Notes under the pieces: generated by a model
The model's database searches: none
Told to the model about the DNA's origin: nothing
Seen by the model: the letters and a program-made list of their open reading frames with translations, nothing else
Source of the DNA: Alphaproteobacteria bacterium
Lineage (GTDB): Bacteria > Pseudomonadota > Gammaproteobacteria > JAGOUN01
Direction: 5' to 3'
Length of the DNA: 50,471 nucleotides
Assembly: GCA_021151585.1 (NCBI GenBank)
Contig: JAGKWX010000011.1
Coordinates: 1-50,471, forward strand
Shown: positions 24,615 through 32,395 of the stretch, in pieces
Position numbering within the stretch: position 1 is the first letter of the stretch
Layout of the letters: each line of letters opens with the position of its first letter
Program-made: the position numbers and the translations under genes

Positions 24615-25929
24615 ATTGCTTTTCCTTGATGAGTGTTAAATAGATTTTTTCAAATTCTTTTGCTTGTTCATTGATGTCAATGATATTTCCAGATTCACTC
24701 TCTAAATAACCTCGACTTTTAATAAACGTAAATGCCTCTTGATCTGACAAAACTTGATCCATTATGGTAGATAAATTTTTAAAATCACGATGCTTAAATA
24801 ACCAGCCATTTTTTCCATGATGAATATACTCACTCATACCACCAAAGTCTGCCGTAATCACGCCTACCCGAGCTTGCAATGCTTCATGAATAACCAGGGG
24901 TGAATTCTCTTGCCAAATAGAGGGGACAACAATAACATCTACTTGGTTGAAAACATTTTTTATAATTTCATTATTTTTATATTCTGGCATCCACTCAATT
25001 CTAGCTTGAACTTGAAGATCAAAATCTTCTGCTAAACGTTTTAAGCCTTCCGTGTTTTGACCGCGATGTTTCCCCCATATTCTCAATTTAGCTGACTTAT
25101 CAGACATGCATGAAAATGCTTTCAATAAAACATCAATTCCTTTTGCAGGGATATGCGTTCCAATATAGCCAAACACAAATACATTTTCCTTTACTCGCTC
25201 TCGATTGCTCAAGTAAGACAGATCAAATCCATAATCCATATAGATTAATTTATTCTTTAGAAGAATAAATTCATTTGAGTAACGTTTCATTAAAGCTTTG
25301 GAAGGCGCTATAAATAAATCAATTTTTTGGCACATAGCACGAACCTGAGACATTCTTCGGGCAACCCAGTCTTCCCAATAAGTTTCATCATTAGTGAGCT
25401 CAAGATCAGAGCCAGAAAAATATCCGGCATAGCACTGCCTCGAACATTTTTTGTTTTCTTGTCCAGAGCACAATGCCCACAGTCCATCTTGGATTTTCGA
25501 ATTTCTTTGAATAAATTGTCCCCTCGGACACATCAACCAAAAATCATGAATTGTATAAACGATAGGAATGGCGTATTTTTTTATTCTATCAATCAATGTT
25601 ATTGACAAGTGATTTAAATGACCTATGTGAACAATATCAGGTTGAAATTTCAATAATAGCTCTTCTAATTGTTGGTCTACATTTGCATGAATATAACGAT
25701 AACGATGACGCTCGAGTGGAATATTAATTAAATAACATTTAATTTTTGGGTTGTTCTGGTCACTCGTTACTCGAATACTATAATCAGGCGTAAAAGGATT
25801 CTCTTCGCGAGAAAAAACGACAACTTCATGTCCAGATTTTTCTAATGCATTACACAACAACTGACTGTAAACTTCAGACCCCGCATTATAAGCTGGCGGA
25901 TAACCATGTATTATTTTTAAGACACGCAT
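24604..25929 (-). CDS. GT4-family glycosyltransferase
   Basis: A 441-residue GT-B glycosyltransferase. The N-terminal half begins MRVLKIIHGYPPAYNAGSEV with the Gly-rich acceptor loop and later IVYTIHDFWLMCPRG; the C-terminal half has GYIGTHIPAKGIDVLLKAF (donor-site loop), VPSIWQENSPLVIHEALQARVGVI with the E-x7-E motif, and GGMSEYIHHGKNGWLF. A Cys cluster (CSGQENKKCSRQC) at about 155-170 is a feature of some GT4 enzymes. It should transfer a sugar from a nucleotide sugar. It overlaps the epimerase gene by 13 nt and the radical SAM gene by 11 nt. Confidence 0.9.
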   Translation of the reverse strand: MRVLKIIHGYPPAYNAGSEVYSQLLCNALEKSGHEVVVFSREENPFTPDYSIRVTSDQNNPKIKCYLINIPLERHRYRYIHANVDQQLEELLLKFQPDIVHIGHLNHLSITLIDRIKKYAIPIVYTIHDFWLMCPRGQFIQRNSKIQDGLWALCSGQENKKCSRQCYAGYFSGSDLELTNDETYWEDWVARRMSQVRAMCQKIDLFIAPSKALMKRYSNEFILLKNKLIYMDYGFDLSYLSNRERVKENVFVFGYIGTHIPAKGIDVLLKAFSCMSDKSAKLRIWGKHRGQNTEGLKRLAEDFDLQVQARIEWMPEYKNNEIIKNVFNQVDVIVVPSIWQENSPLVIHEALQARVGVITADFGGMSEYIHHGKNGWLFKHRDFKNLSTIMDQVLSDQEAFTFIKSRGYLESESGNIIDINEQAKEFEKIYLTLIKEKQYGK

Positions 25930-26834
25930 GTCTTCTCCAGCGCTGCGACATACGCGGCCATCATCATTTTAACCCCTTGTTCAATAGTAATTTTCGCTGT
26001 CCAGCCTAGTTCTAGTTGCGCCAGTGAAGGGTCGCCAATGAATCGAGAGACATCGTAGCTTCTCGGTTCATCAATGACTATATCGGAAACAGGGCAAGGA
26101 CTGGCCGCGACCATGAGTTTTGCCAATTTTAACAGAGGTGTACCAACGCCACTGGTCAGATGAACAGTGCGATGAGCGTGTCCAGTAGACAGTAGTTTCA
26201 CTGATGTTAATAACGCATTAATAACATCGCTCACATGTGTAAAATCACACATATTATCTTTGCCTTCTACATGCAAAGTTTTGCCTAAAATAGCTGCTCG
26301 GCCAAAAGCAGGAACCACGCGAGTAAGATGATCAGCCGCATCGCCGTATACACTCGAGAGCCTAACAATACCTGTAATAAATCCCAGCTCTTTTAGTGAG
26401 GTCACTAATTCTTCACCTCGCAATTTTGACTGGGCGTAGATGTTTTTTGGCTGCAATTGAGAGTGGAGTTCTGAGCATGGCAACTGTTTTTGTTGACCAT
26501 AAACTTCACGACTGCTGGTAAATAAGAGCCAGGGTCGTATCGGTGAATAAGTCACAGAACGAATAACATTTTTCATACCAAATACATTATGCTGCCAACA
26601 TTTTTTAGGATCTTGATGCCCCCAAATAACTCGTGAAACAGCCGCTAAATGGATAATTCCATGGCATCCCTGAATTTTTTGATGAAGCATATCTGTGTCT
26701 AAAATATCGCCAAAGCAAGGGTGATCATTTGGAAAATCATTATCAAAACAGACGACTTCATGTCCTGCTGCCTGTAATGCCGGAACTAATGATCGCCCAA
26801 TCAGCCCTGAGGAACCCGTCACTAAAATTTTCAC
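25917..26834 (-). CDS. NAD(P)-dependent epimerase/dehydratase (extended SDR)
   Basis: A 305-residue extended short-chain dehydrogenase. Rossmann motif G7-x2-G10-x2-G13 (TGSSGLIGRSL), the usual D in the second strand (CFDNDF), HLAAVSRV, SS in FTSSREVYG and catalytic YAQSK (about 133-137) are all present, as in nucleotide-sugar epimerases and dehydratases. It heads the five-gene cluster. The GTG start at 26834 is fixed by AGGAGAGA about 5 nt upstream. A sigma70-like promoter lies at 26852-26880. It probably supplies a modified nucleotide sugar for the glycosyltransferase that follows. Confidence 0.88.
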   Translation of the reverse strand: MKILVTGSSGLIGRSLVPALQAAGHEVVCFDNDFPNDHPCFGDILDTDMLHQKIQGCHGIIHLAAVSRVIWGHQDPKKCWQHNVFGMKNVIRSVTYSPIRPWLLFTSSREVYGQQKQLPCSELHSQLQPKNIYAQSKLRGEELVTSLKELGFITGIVRLSSVYGDAADHLTRVVPAFGRAAILGKTLHVEGKDNMCDFTHVSDVINALLTSVKLLSTGHAHRTVHLTSGVGTPLLKLAKLMVAASPCPVSDIVIDEPRSYDVSRFIGDPSLAQLELGWTAKITIEQGVKMMMAAYVAALEKTCVS

Positions 26835-26851
26835 ACTCTCTCCTACATTGT

Positions 26852-26880
26852 TTAAAAGGGTTATTACGCTTTTGCGTCAA
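26852..26880 (-). promoter_or_regulatory. sigma70-like promoter of the five-gene cluster
   Basis: Minus strand TTGACG (26875-26880), 17 nt spacer, TTTTAA (26852-26857), with the Shine-Dalgarno AGGAGA and GTG start 18 nt beyond the -10. Confidence 0.5.
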
Positions 26881-26928
26881 GTTGTTCCCTTGTGTGAAAT
26901 GAATACCGCTAACTTTTTTGGTAAACAA

Positions 26929-26944
26929 TTAAGATTAATCTTAA
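26929..26944. promoter_or_regulatory. 16-bp perfect palindrome, candidate operator
   Basis: TTAAGATTAATCTTAA reads the same on both strands. It lies about 50 nt upstream of the -35 box of the five-gene cluster promoter, a position suited to a regulator. Confidence 0.4.
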
Positions 26945-27105
26945 AAGATTTTGAAACTAAGGCAAGCGATTTATAAATTTAGTTATATTTTTTAATATGC
27001 ACACAAATTGTGCGTAAAGACTTGTAATCGTCTAGAAATTCCCATTTGAATTCATAATGCGTCTGATAAAAAAATCAGCATGATGACATGAAAATTCTAT
27101 TTCGT

Positions 27106-27133
27106 AAGGTGTCCTTAAATTAGCAGATACAAA
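27106..27133 (+). repeat. 28-nt dispersed repeat, copy 2
   Basis: Same as 51-78 with two mismatches, in the same orientation, inside the spacer between the five-gene cluster and speD. Confidence 0.6.
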
Positions 27134-27292
27134 AGATAATTCAAAAAGTCCGCAAAACCCCCATAAATAGTCCGTTTTTAATTAAAGCGGGAATTGCTGG
27201 CACTTAGGTTGCTTTCCCGAAGTCTAGCTTGTTCCGATTTTATATGCGGTGATAGCTTGGGATTGTTGATTTGCTGCTTAGTTATTACTTGT

Positions 27293-28117
27293 TCAGAGAT
27301 CGACAGGCAATTTATTTAAGTTTCTGCCATAAAATATTTCTAACATTTCACGGCGAACTTCAGCGCGAATGCCTTGCAGTTCTTGGTGAGTAAATTCTTC
27401 AATTCCGGCACCAAAAAGGTAATTGTTAAGATCAAAATTTTTCAATAACATTTTTGTATGAAACATGTTTTCTTGATAAACATTGACATCGATCATTTGA
27501 TAATTATTGTGGGTTTCAGATGAAAAATAATTTTGAATAGAATTGATTTCGTGATCTTGGAAATGCTTTATGCCGTGTGTATCGCGAGTAAAACCACGAA
27601 TGCGGTAATCGACGGTCACAATATCGGAATCGAAACTGTGAATTAAATAGTTCAATGCTTTCAGAGGCGAAATTACGCCACAGGTAGAGACATCAATATC
27701 TGCACGAAAGGTAGAAATGCCTTCATGCGGATGACTTTCAGGGTAAGTATGTACAGTGATATGGCTTTTGTCCAAATGTGCGACAACGCTTTCTGGTAAT
27801 GGTCCTGGCGATTCTGTATTTGGCAGTTGCTTATCCTGCAGCGGGCCTTCGCTGATAAGCATAGTTACGCTTGCGCCCTGTGGTTCATAATCTTGTGAAG
27901 CGATATTCAGAATATTTGCACCGATAATATCGGAGACATCGCTTAAAATTTTGGTGAGGCGCTCAGCGTTATATTCTTCGTCAATGTAGCGAATGTATTC
28001 TTCTTGGTGTTGCTTGGTTTTTGCATAACAAATATCGTAGAGATTAAAACTTAAAGAGTTAGTTAAATTGTTAAATCCATGTAATTTCAACTTTTTTCGA
28101 TTAATTTCAACCAACAC
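27293..28117 (-). CDS. speD: S-adenosylmethionine decarboxylase proenzyme
   Basis: Makes decarboxylated SAM for spermidine synthesis. The 274-residue protein is of the E. coli type: the autoprocessing site is at K117-S118 in HLDKSHITVHTYPESHP, where the chain self-cleaves and Ser becomes the pyruvoyl group; STCGVISPLKALNYLIHSF carries the other catalytic Cys/Ser. The start is GTG at 28117 or the TTG right after it, with GGAG just upstream. No speE is next to it in this window. It is followed upstream by guaC on the same strand, separated by a 16-bp imperfect hairpin. Confidence 0.95.
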   Translation of the reverse strand: MLVEINRKKLKLHGFNNLTNSLSFNLYDICYAKTKQHQEEYIRYIDEEYNAERLTKILSDVSDIIGANILNIASQDYEPQGASVTMLISEGPLQDKQLPNTESPGPLPESVVAHLDKSHITVHTYPESHPHEGISTFRADIDVSTCGVISPLKALNYLIHSFDSDIVTVDYRIRGFTRDTHGIKHFQDHEINSIQNYFSSETHNNYQMIDVNVYQENMFHTKMLLKNFDLNNYLFGAGIEEFTHQELQGIRAEVRREMLEIFYGRNLNKLPVDL

Positions 28118-28161
28118 GCAACTCCAAGAGTACTATACTGCCTTTATTGTGCCATAACATA

Positions 28162-28214
28162 AGACTGTTGTCAGCAATGCTTGACTTGCTCATGATAGTT
28201 GCTGATAAGAGTCT
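28162..28214 (-). terminator. long imperfect hairpin after guaC
   Basis: AGACTGTTGTCAGCAA (28162-28177) and TTGCTGATAAGAGTCT (28199-28214) pair in 14 of 16 positions around a 21-nt loop. It starts at the guaC stop codon and lies between guaC and speD on the minus strand, so it is probably a terminator or a processing site. No strong T-run follows. Confidence 0.4.
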
Positions 28215-29269
28215 TACTTTTCTTCACCAACTTGATAGTTTGAGTACACTTCGTTCAGTTGCTGCGATGCTCGGACAAACGTAGTTCTTTTTGTTAATTC
28301 TTTTAAGTGTTTTGCGCCTACATAAGTACATGCTGAACGTAACCCGCCTAAAATATCTAAAATAGTGTTTTCTAGCGCGCCTTTGTAGGGGACGTGCACA
28401 AGACGACCTTCGCTGGCGCGATAATCTGCAACAGATCCATAGTGTGTGTTCATCGCTTGTTTCGAGCTCATGCCGTAAAATGCTTTAAAAGGTTTGCCAT
28501 CTTTTTCGATAATGTCACCAAAGCATTCGTCATGACCTGCCAGCATTCCGCCTAACATGACGAAGTCAGCGCCAGCGGCGAATGCTTTGGCGACGTCGCC
28601 CGGACAGGTGCAGCCGCCGTCAGCGCATACCAAGCCCTTGAGGCCATGTGCCGCGTCTGCGCATTCTATGATGGCAGATAATTGAGGGTAGCCGACACCT
28701 GTTTTGTAGCGTGTTGTGCACACAGATCCTGGTCCTATGCCAATTTTGACAATATCTGCGCCTGAAATGAGTAATTCTTCCGCCATTTCGCCAGTGACTA
28801 CATTGCCTGCCATGATAACTTTTTCTGGAAATATGTCACGAAGTTGACGTAAAAAGCTCACAAAATGTTGAGTATAACCATTGGCAACATCTAGACAAAT
28901 AAATGGCGTATCGATCACTTTAAACGCTTCTTTTGCCGTGTTTAAATCATCTTGGCTAGTGCCTATGGAAACAAAACATTGTGATAGAGTTGCCGGTGAT
29001 GTTTGTTTATAATGCTGCCAGTCTTGTAACGAAACAAATTTGTGCATTGCCACCATCAGCTTATGTTTAGCCATTACTTGAGCGACATCAAATGTGCCGG
29101 TATGGTCCATATTAGCCGCGACAATAGGAATGCCGTCCCATACCAGTGGCGAATATTTGAACTTATATTGTCTTAGTAGGCTAACTTCTGAGCGGGAATT
29201 TAAGGTGCTGCGTTTTGGCCGGATTAACACATCTTTGAAGTCTAGTTTGAGCTCATTTTCAATGCGCAT
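28214..29269 (-). CDS. guaC: GMP reductase
   Basis: Converts GMP to IMP with NADPH in purine salvage. The 351-residue IMPDH/GMPR-fold protein has no CBS domains and carries GMP-reductase features: KLDFKDVLIRPKRS, PIVAANMDHTGTF, the catalytic Cys loop GIGPGSVCTTRYKTGVGYPQ, and YGMSSKQAM with the GMP-reductase tail VPYKGALENTILDILGG. The length and missing CBS domains distinguish it from IMP dehydrogenase. It is divergent from polA; the 127-nt gap has a 17-bp palindrome at 29327-29343. Confidence 0.94.
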   Translation of the reverse strand: MRIENELKLDFKDVLIRPKRSTLNSRSEVSLLRQYKFKYSPLVWDGIPIVAANMDHTGTFDVAQVMAKHKLMVAMHKFVSLQDWQHYKQTSPATLSQCFVSIGTSQDDLNTAKEAFKVIDTPFICLDVANGYTQHFVSFLRQLRDIFPEKVIMAGNVVTGEMAEELLISGADIVKIGIGPGSVCTTRYKTGVGYPQLSAIIECADAAHGLKGLVCADGGCTCPGDVAKAFAAGADFVMLGGMLAGHDECFGDIIEKDGKPFKAFYGMSSKQAMNTHYGSVADYRASEGRLVHVPYKGALENTILDILGGLRSACTYVGAKHLKELTKRTTFVRASQQLNEVYSNYQVGEEK

Positions 29270-29326
29270 GGGAAATCTCCGTTAACATTAGACTAGAAAC
29301 ATAACATGAGATAGGGTTTTGTGCTA

Positions 29327-29343
29327 TAGATACGTAGTATCTA
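29327..29343. promoter_or_regulatory. inverted repeat in the guaC/polA divergent promoter region
   Basis: TAGATAC and GTATCTA flank GTA, in the gap between the divergent guaC and polA starts. It could bind a regulator of either gene. Confidence 0.3.
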
Positions 29344-29405
29344 GTTTCGATTGCTGCATTTTCAGGTAGAATCCATCTAATTTTTAAAATACTCAGGTGT
29401 GCTGC

Positions 29406-32081
29406 ATGTCCGCTATTCGTCCTATCATCCTCGTCGACGGTTCTTCCTACTTATATCGTGCTTATCATGCTTTACCGCCGTTGAGCAATAGCAAAGGTCA
29501 GCCAACTAATGCAATTTACGGCATGATCACGATGTTAAAAAGCTTGTTTGATCGTTATCAGCCGGAAAAAATTGCGGTGGTGTTTGATGCAAAAGGCAAA
29601 ACTTTTCGTTCTGATTTATATCCTGAATACAAGGCGCACCGCCCGCCTATGCCTGATGATCTACGCCAACAAATTGAGTATATTCACCAAATTGTGATGG
29701 CCATGGGTTTGCCATTGCTTTGTATTTCGGGGGTGGAGGCGGATGATGTGATTGGCACGCTTGCGCATCAAGCCACTGAGAAAAAATACGATGTGATTAT
29801 TGCGACCGGCGATAAAGATCTCGCCCAATTGGTCAACAATCATATTACATTAATTAATACTATGACAAATAAAAAAATGGACCGCGCAGGTGTGATTGAA
29901 AAGTTTGGTTTGCCGCCGGAAAACATCATTGATTATCTTGCTTTGATGGGTGACACATCGGATAACGTGCCAGGCATCCCGAGTGTTGGGCCAAAAACAG
30001 CGGTTAAGTGGCTAACAACTTACGGTTGTTTGGAAAATATTGTTGCCGAAGCAGATAAAATTAGCGGAAAAGTGGGTGAAAATTTGCGCGCCAATTTAGA
30101 TCAGTTGGCACTATCTAAAAAACTGGTGACCATTGTTACCGATGTTGAATTACCTTGTTCTATAGATGAGCTTGAGCGTAAGCCGTTTGATATTCAAGCC
30201 TTATTAGAATTATATAATGAGTTAGAGTTTACAGCCTTTGCAGCCAATTTACGTGCGAAAGAGGCTGCAAAGCGACCAGCTAAAAAATATCATACTATTT
30301 TGACATTAGACGAGTTGGAAATTTGGGCGCATCGTCTGCGCACAGCGGATATTATTTCTTTTGATACCGAAACGACAAGTGTCGATTACATGCAGGCTAA
30401 ACTGGTCGGCTTTTCTTTTGCCATTACGCCGCATGAAGCCTGTTATCTGCCTATTGCGCACGATTATTTCGGCGCACCACAGCAATTATCGTTTGATGAG
30501 GCATGCTCCATTATGCGGCCAATTTTAGAAAACCCACAGATTAAAAAACTGGGTCAAAATATTAAATATGACTATCAGGTATTGAAAAATCATGGCATTT
30601 GTTTACAGGGCATTGTCGCTGATAGTATGTTAGAGTCCTATGTTTACAACAGTGTTGCGACACGTCATGATATGGATTCTCTTGCACATAAATATTTGCA
30701 ACATAATACTATTACTTATGAAGATGTGTGCGGTAAAGGCGCAAAGCAAATCCCCTTTAGTCAGGTTTCCATGGATCGAGCGACTGAATATGCAGCTGAA
30801 GATGCAGCAATTACTTTGGAATTGCACCATTATTTTTCCCTGCATTTGCAAGATAAGTTGATGTCCGTGTTTGAAAAAATTGAGTTGCCGTTAATCACGG
30901 TTTTGGCTGAAATCGAGTTGCACGGTGTCTGTATTGATAAGCATGCGTTACAACAGCAAAGCGCTGAGTTACAAAACCGGATGAAAGAAATTGAGGAGGA
31001 TGTGTATCAATTGGCCGGTGCGATTTTTAATTTGAATTCTCCTGCGCAATTGCAAGAAATTTTATATGATAAAATGGGTTTGCCGGTATTGAAAAAAACA
31101 CCAACGGGCCAGCCTTCTACTGCGGAAGACGTCTTAACTGAGCTGGCTTTAGATTATCCTTTGCCAAAATCCATAGTCGAATATCGTCAATTAGCGAAAT
31201 TAAAATCGACGTATACGGATCGTTTGCCAGAGCAAATTGATGCAAAAACTGGGCGTGTTCATTCGTCTTTTCATCAGGCGGTTACAGCGACAGGTCGCTT
31301 ATCATCATCTGATCCAAATTTACAAAACATCCCTGTACGCACAGAGGCTGGCAAAAGAATTCGTAAAGCATTTATTGCACCGCAAGATTTCAAATTAATT
31401 TCTGCCGATTATTCGCAAGTAGAGTTGCGCATTATGGCGCACTTATCCAATGATCATGGTTTGCAATATGCTTTTCATCATGGCTTGGACATTCATCAAG
31501 CTACTGCCGCGGAAATTTTTAATGTTTCCTTGGATTCCGTAACGTCATTGCAGCGACGAAGCGCTAAGGCGATTAATTTTGGTTTAATTTATGGCATGTC
31601 AAGCTTTGGTTTGGCGAAGCAATTAAACATCGATCGTGGCGCAGCACAAAATTATATTGAGCGCTATTTTGAGCGTTATCCTGGTGTAAAAAAATATATG
31701 GATGACACGCGTATGTTGGCGCATGAGCAAGGTTATGTCGAGACGTTGTTTGGTCGACGTTTATACTTGCCATTTATTAATGTTAAAAATCGCGGTCAAC
31801 AACAGATGGCAGAGCGTATGGCGATTAATGCCCCTATGCAAGGTACGGCGGCTGATATTATGAAATTGGCAATGATAGACGTGCATCATTTCTTGCAAAA
31901 AAATATGCCAGAGGCCAAAATAATTATGCAAGTTCACGATGAATTAATTATTGAAGTGCCCGCGGATCAAGCAGGCGCAGTTGCTAAGCAGGTACAGCGT
32001 ATTATGGAGCAAGCAGCAACGCTTTCCGTGCCATTAATTGTCGATGTCGGCATAGGGGACAATTGGGATGAGGCTCATTAA
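29406..32081 (+). CDS. polA: DNA polymerase I
   Basis: Fills gaps and removes RNA primers. The 891-residue protein has all three parts: a 5' nuclease (1 to about 290, IILVDGSSYLYRAYHALPP, VEADDVIGTLA, GDKDLAQLV), a 3'-5' exonuclease (about 300-490, SFDTETTSVD with the intact D-x-E, then YDYQVLKNHG, YAAEDA) and a polymerase domain with motif A (ISADYSQVELR), motif B (RRSAKAINFGLIYG) and motif C (QVHDELI). The ATG at 29406 is the better start; a GTG three codons upstream lacks a good ribosome site. Length and domains are normal for proofreading Pol I. Confidence 0.97.
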   Translation: MSAIRPIILVDGSSYLYRAYHALPPLSNSKGQPTNAIYGMITMLKSLFDRYQPEKIAVVFDAKGKTFRSDLYPEYKAHRPPMPDDLRQQIEYIHQIVMAMGLPLLCISGVEADDVIGTLAHQATEKKYDVIIATGDKDLAQLVNNHITLINTMTNKKMDRAGVIEKFGLPPENIIDYLALMGDTSDNVPGIPSVGPKTAVKWLTTYGCLENIVAEADKISGKVGENLRANLDQLALSKKLVTIVTDVELPCSIDELERKPFDIQALLELYNELEFTAFAANLRAKEAAKRPAKKYHTILTLDELEIWAHRLRTADIISFDTETTSVDYMQAKLVGFSFAITPHEACYLPIAHDYFGAPQQLSFDEACSIMRPILENPQIKKLGQNIKYDYQVLKNHGICLQGIVADSMLESYVYNSVATRHDMDSLAHKYLQHNTITYEDVCGKGAKQIPFSQVSMDRATEYAAEDAAITLELHHYFSLHLQDKLMSVFEKIELPLITVLAEIELHGVCIDKHALQQQSAELQNRMKEIEEDVYQLAGAIFNLNSPAQLQEILYDKMGLPVLKKTPTGQPSTAEDVLTELALDYPLPKSIVEYRQLAKLKSTYTDRLPEQIDAKTGRVHSSFHQAVTATGRLSSSDPNLQNIPVRTEAGKRIRKAFIAPQDFKLISADYSQVELRIMAHLSNDHGLQYAFHHGLDIHQATAAEIFNVSLDSVTSLQRRSAKAINFGLIYGMSSFGLAKQLNIDRGAAQNYIERYFERYPGVKKYMDDTRMLAHEQGYVETLFGRRLYLPFINVKNRGQQQMAERMAINAPMQGTAADIMKLAMIDVHHFLQKNMPEAKIIMQVHDELIIEVPADQAGAVAKQVQRIMEQAATLSVPLIVDVGIGDNWDEAH

Positions 32082-32395
32082 ACTATCAGAAATTCCCGCT
32101 GTCAGAGTAGCTTAGCCCTATAGAGCAACTTGTATGGGTGGCGGAACAAATTTTACGAAAAACCAGGCCGTGCGTCGTTTTTTGGCAAGGACAATTATTG
32201 TAGCTGTATTTTTAAATAAATAGAAAGAATGACTTTTATTTGCGCAAATGTTCCAGGTGGTTAGTGAACATGACAAAAAACCGAAAATTTGTTGTTTGGT
32301 AGCATTTTTTAAAAACTCAGTTATATTAGACAAAATTAGACCTAAATAATTATTATAAGACCATGTTATTTTAAAAATTTAAAGGAAGTTGCTCT
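32082..32395. other. 314-nt spacer after polA
   Basis: It is AT-rich and includes an imperfect terminator-like hairpin near 32154-32194 (AAAAAC and GTTTTT arms). A 29-codon frame (32132-32221) encodes a basic then hydrophobic peptide but has no Shine-Dalgarno, so I do not call it. The Shine-Dalgarno AAGGAAG of the next gene is at 32382-32388. Confidence 0.4.

Larger units (their letters stand above)
26835..27292. other. 458-nt intergenic region upstream of the five-gene cluster
   Basis: It holds the cluster promoter, a perfect 16-bp palindrome at 26929-26944, the 28-nt repeat copy 2 and an imperfect CGGGAA/TTCCCG inverted repeat at 27188-27219. No gene with good start signals was found; short frames of 25 codons (26899-26976, plus strand) and 17 codons (minus strand) lack ribosome sites. 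Confidence 0.5.

Noticed and set aside
26899..26976. A 25-codon plus-strand frame (MNTANFFGKQLRL...) near the radical SAM cluster, considered as a precursor peptide.
   Set aside because: It is on the opposite strand to the cluster, lacks a ribosome site, overlaps the palindrome, and has no leader/core composition or Cys. There is no sign that it is a substrate.
32132..32221. A 29-codon frame after polA encoding a basic then hydrophobic peptide (MGGGTNFTKNQAVRR...).
   Set aside because: No Shine-Dalgarno or promoter, in a spacer of AT-rich DNA; length and composition can arise by chance. Ribosome profiling or conservation in relatives would be needed.
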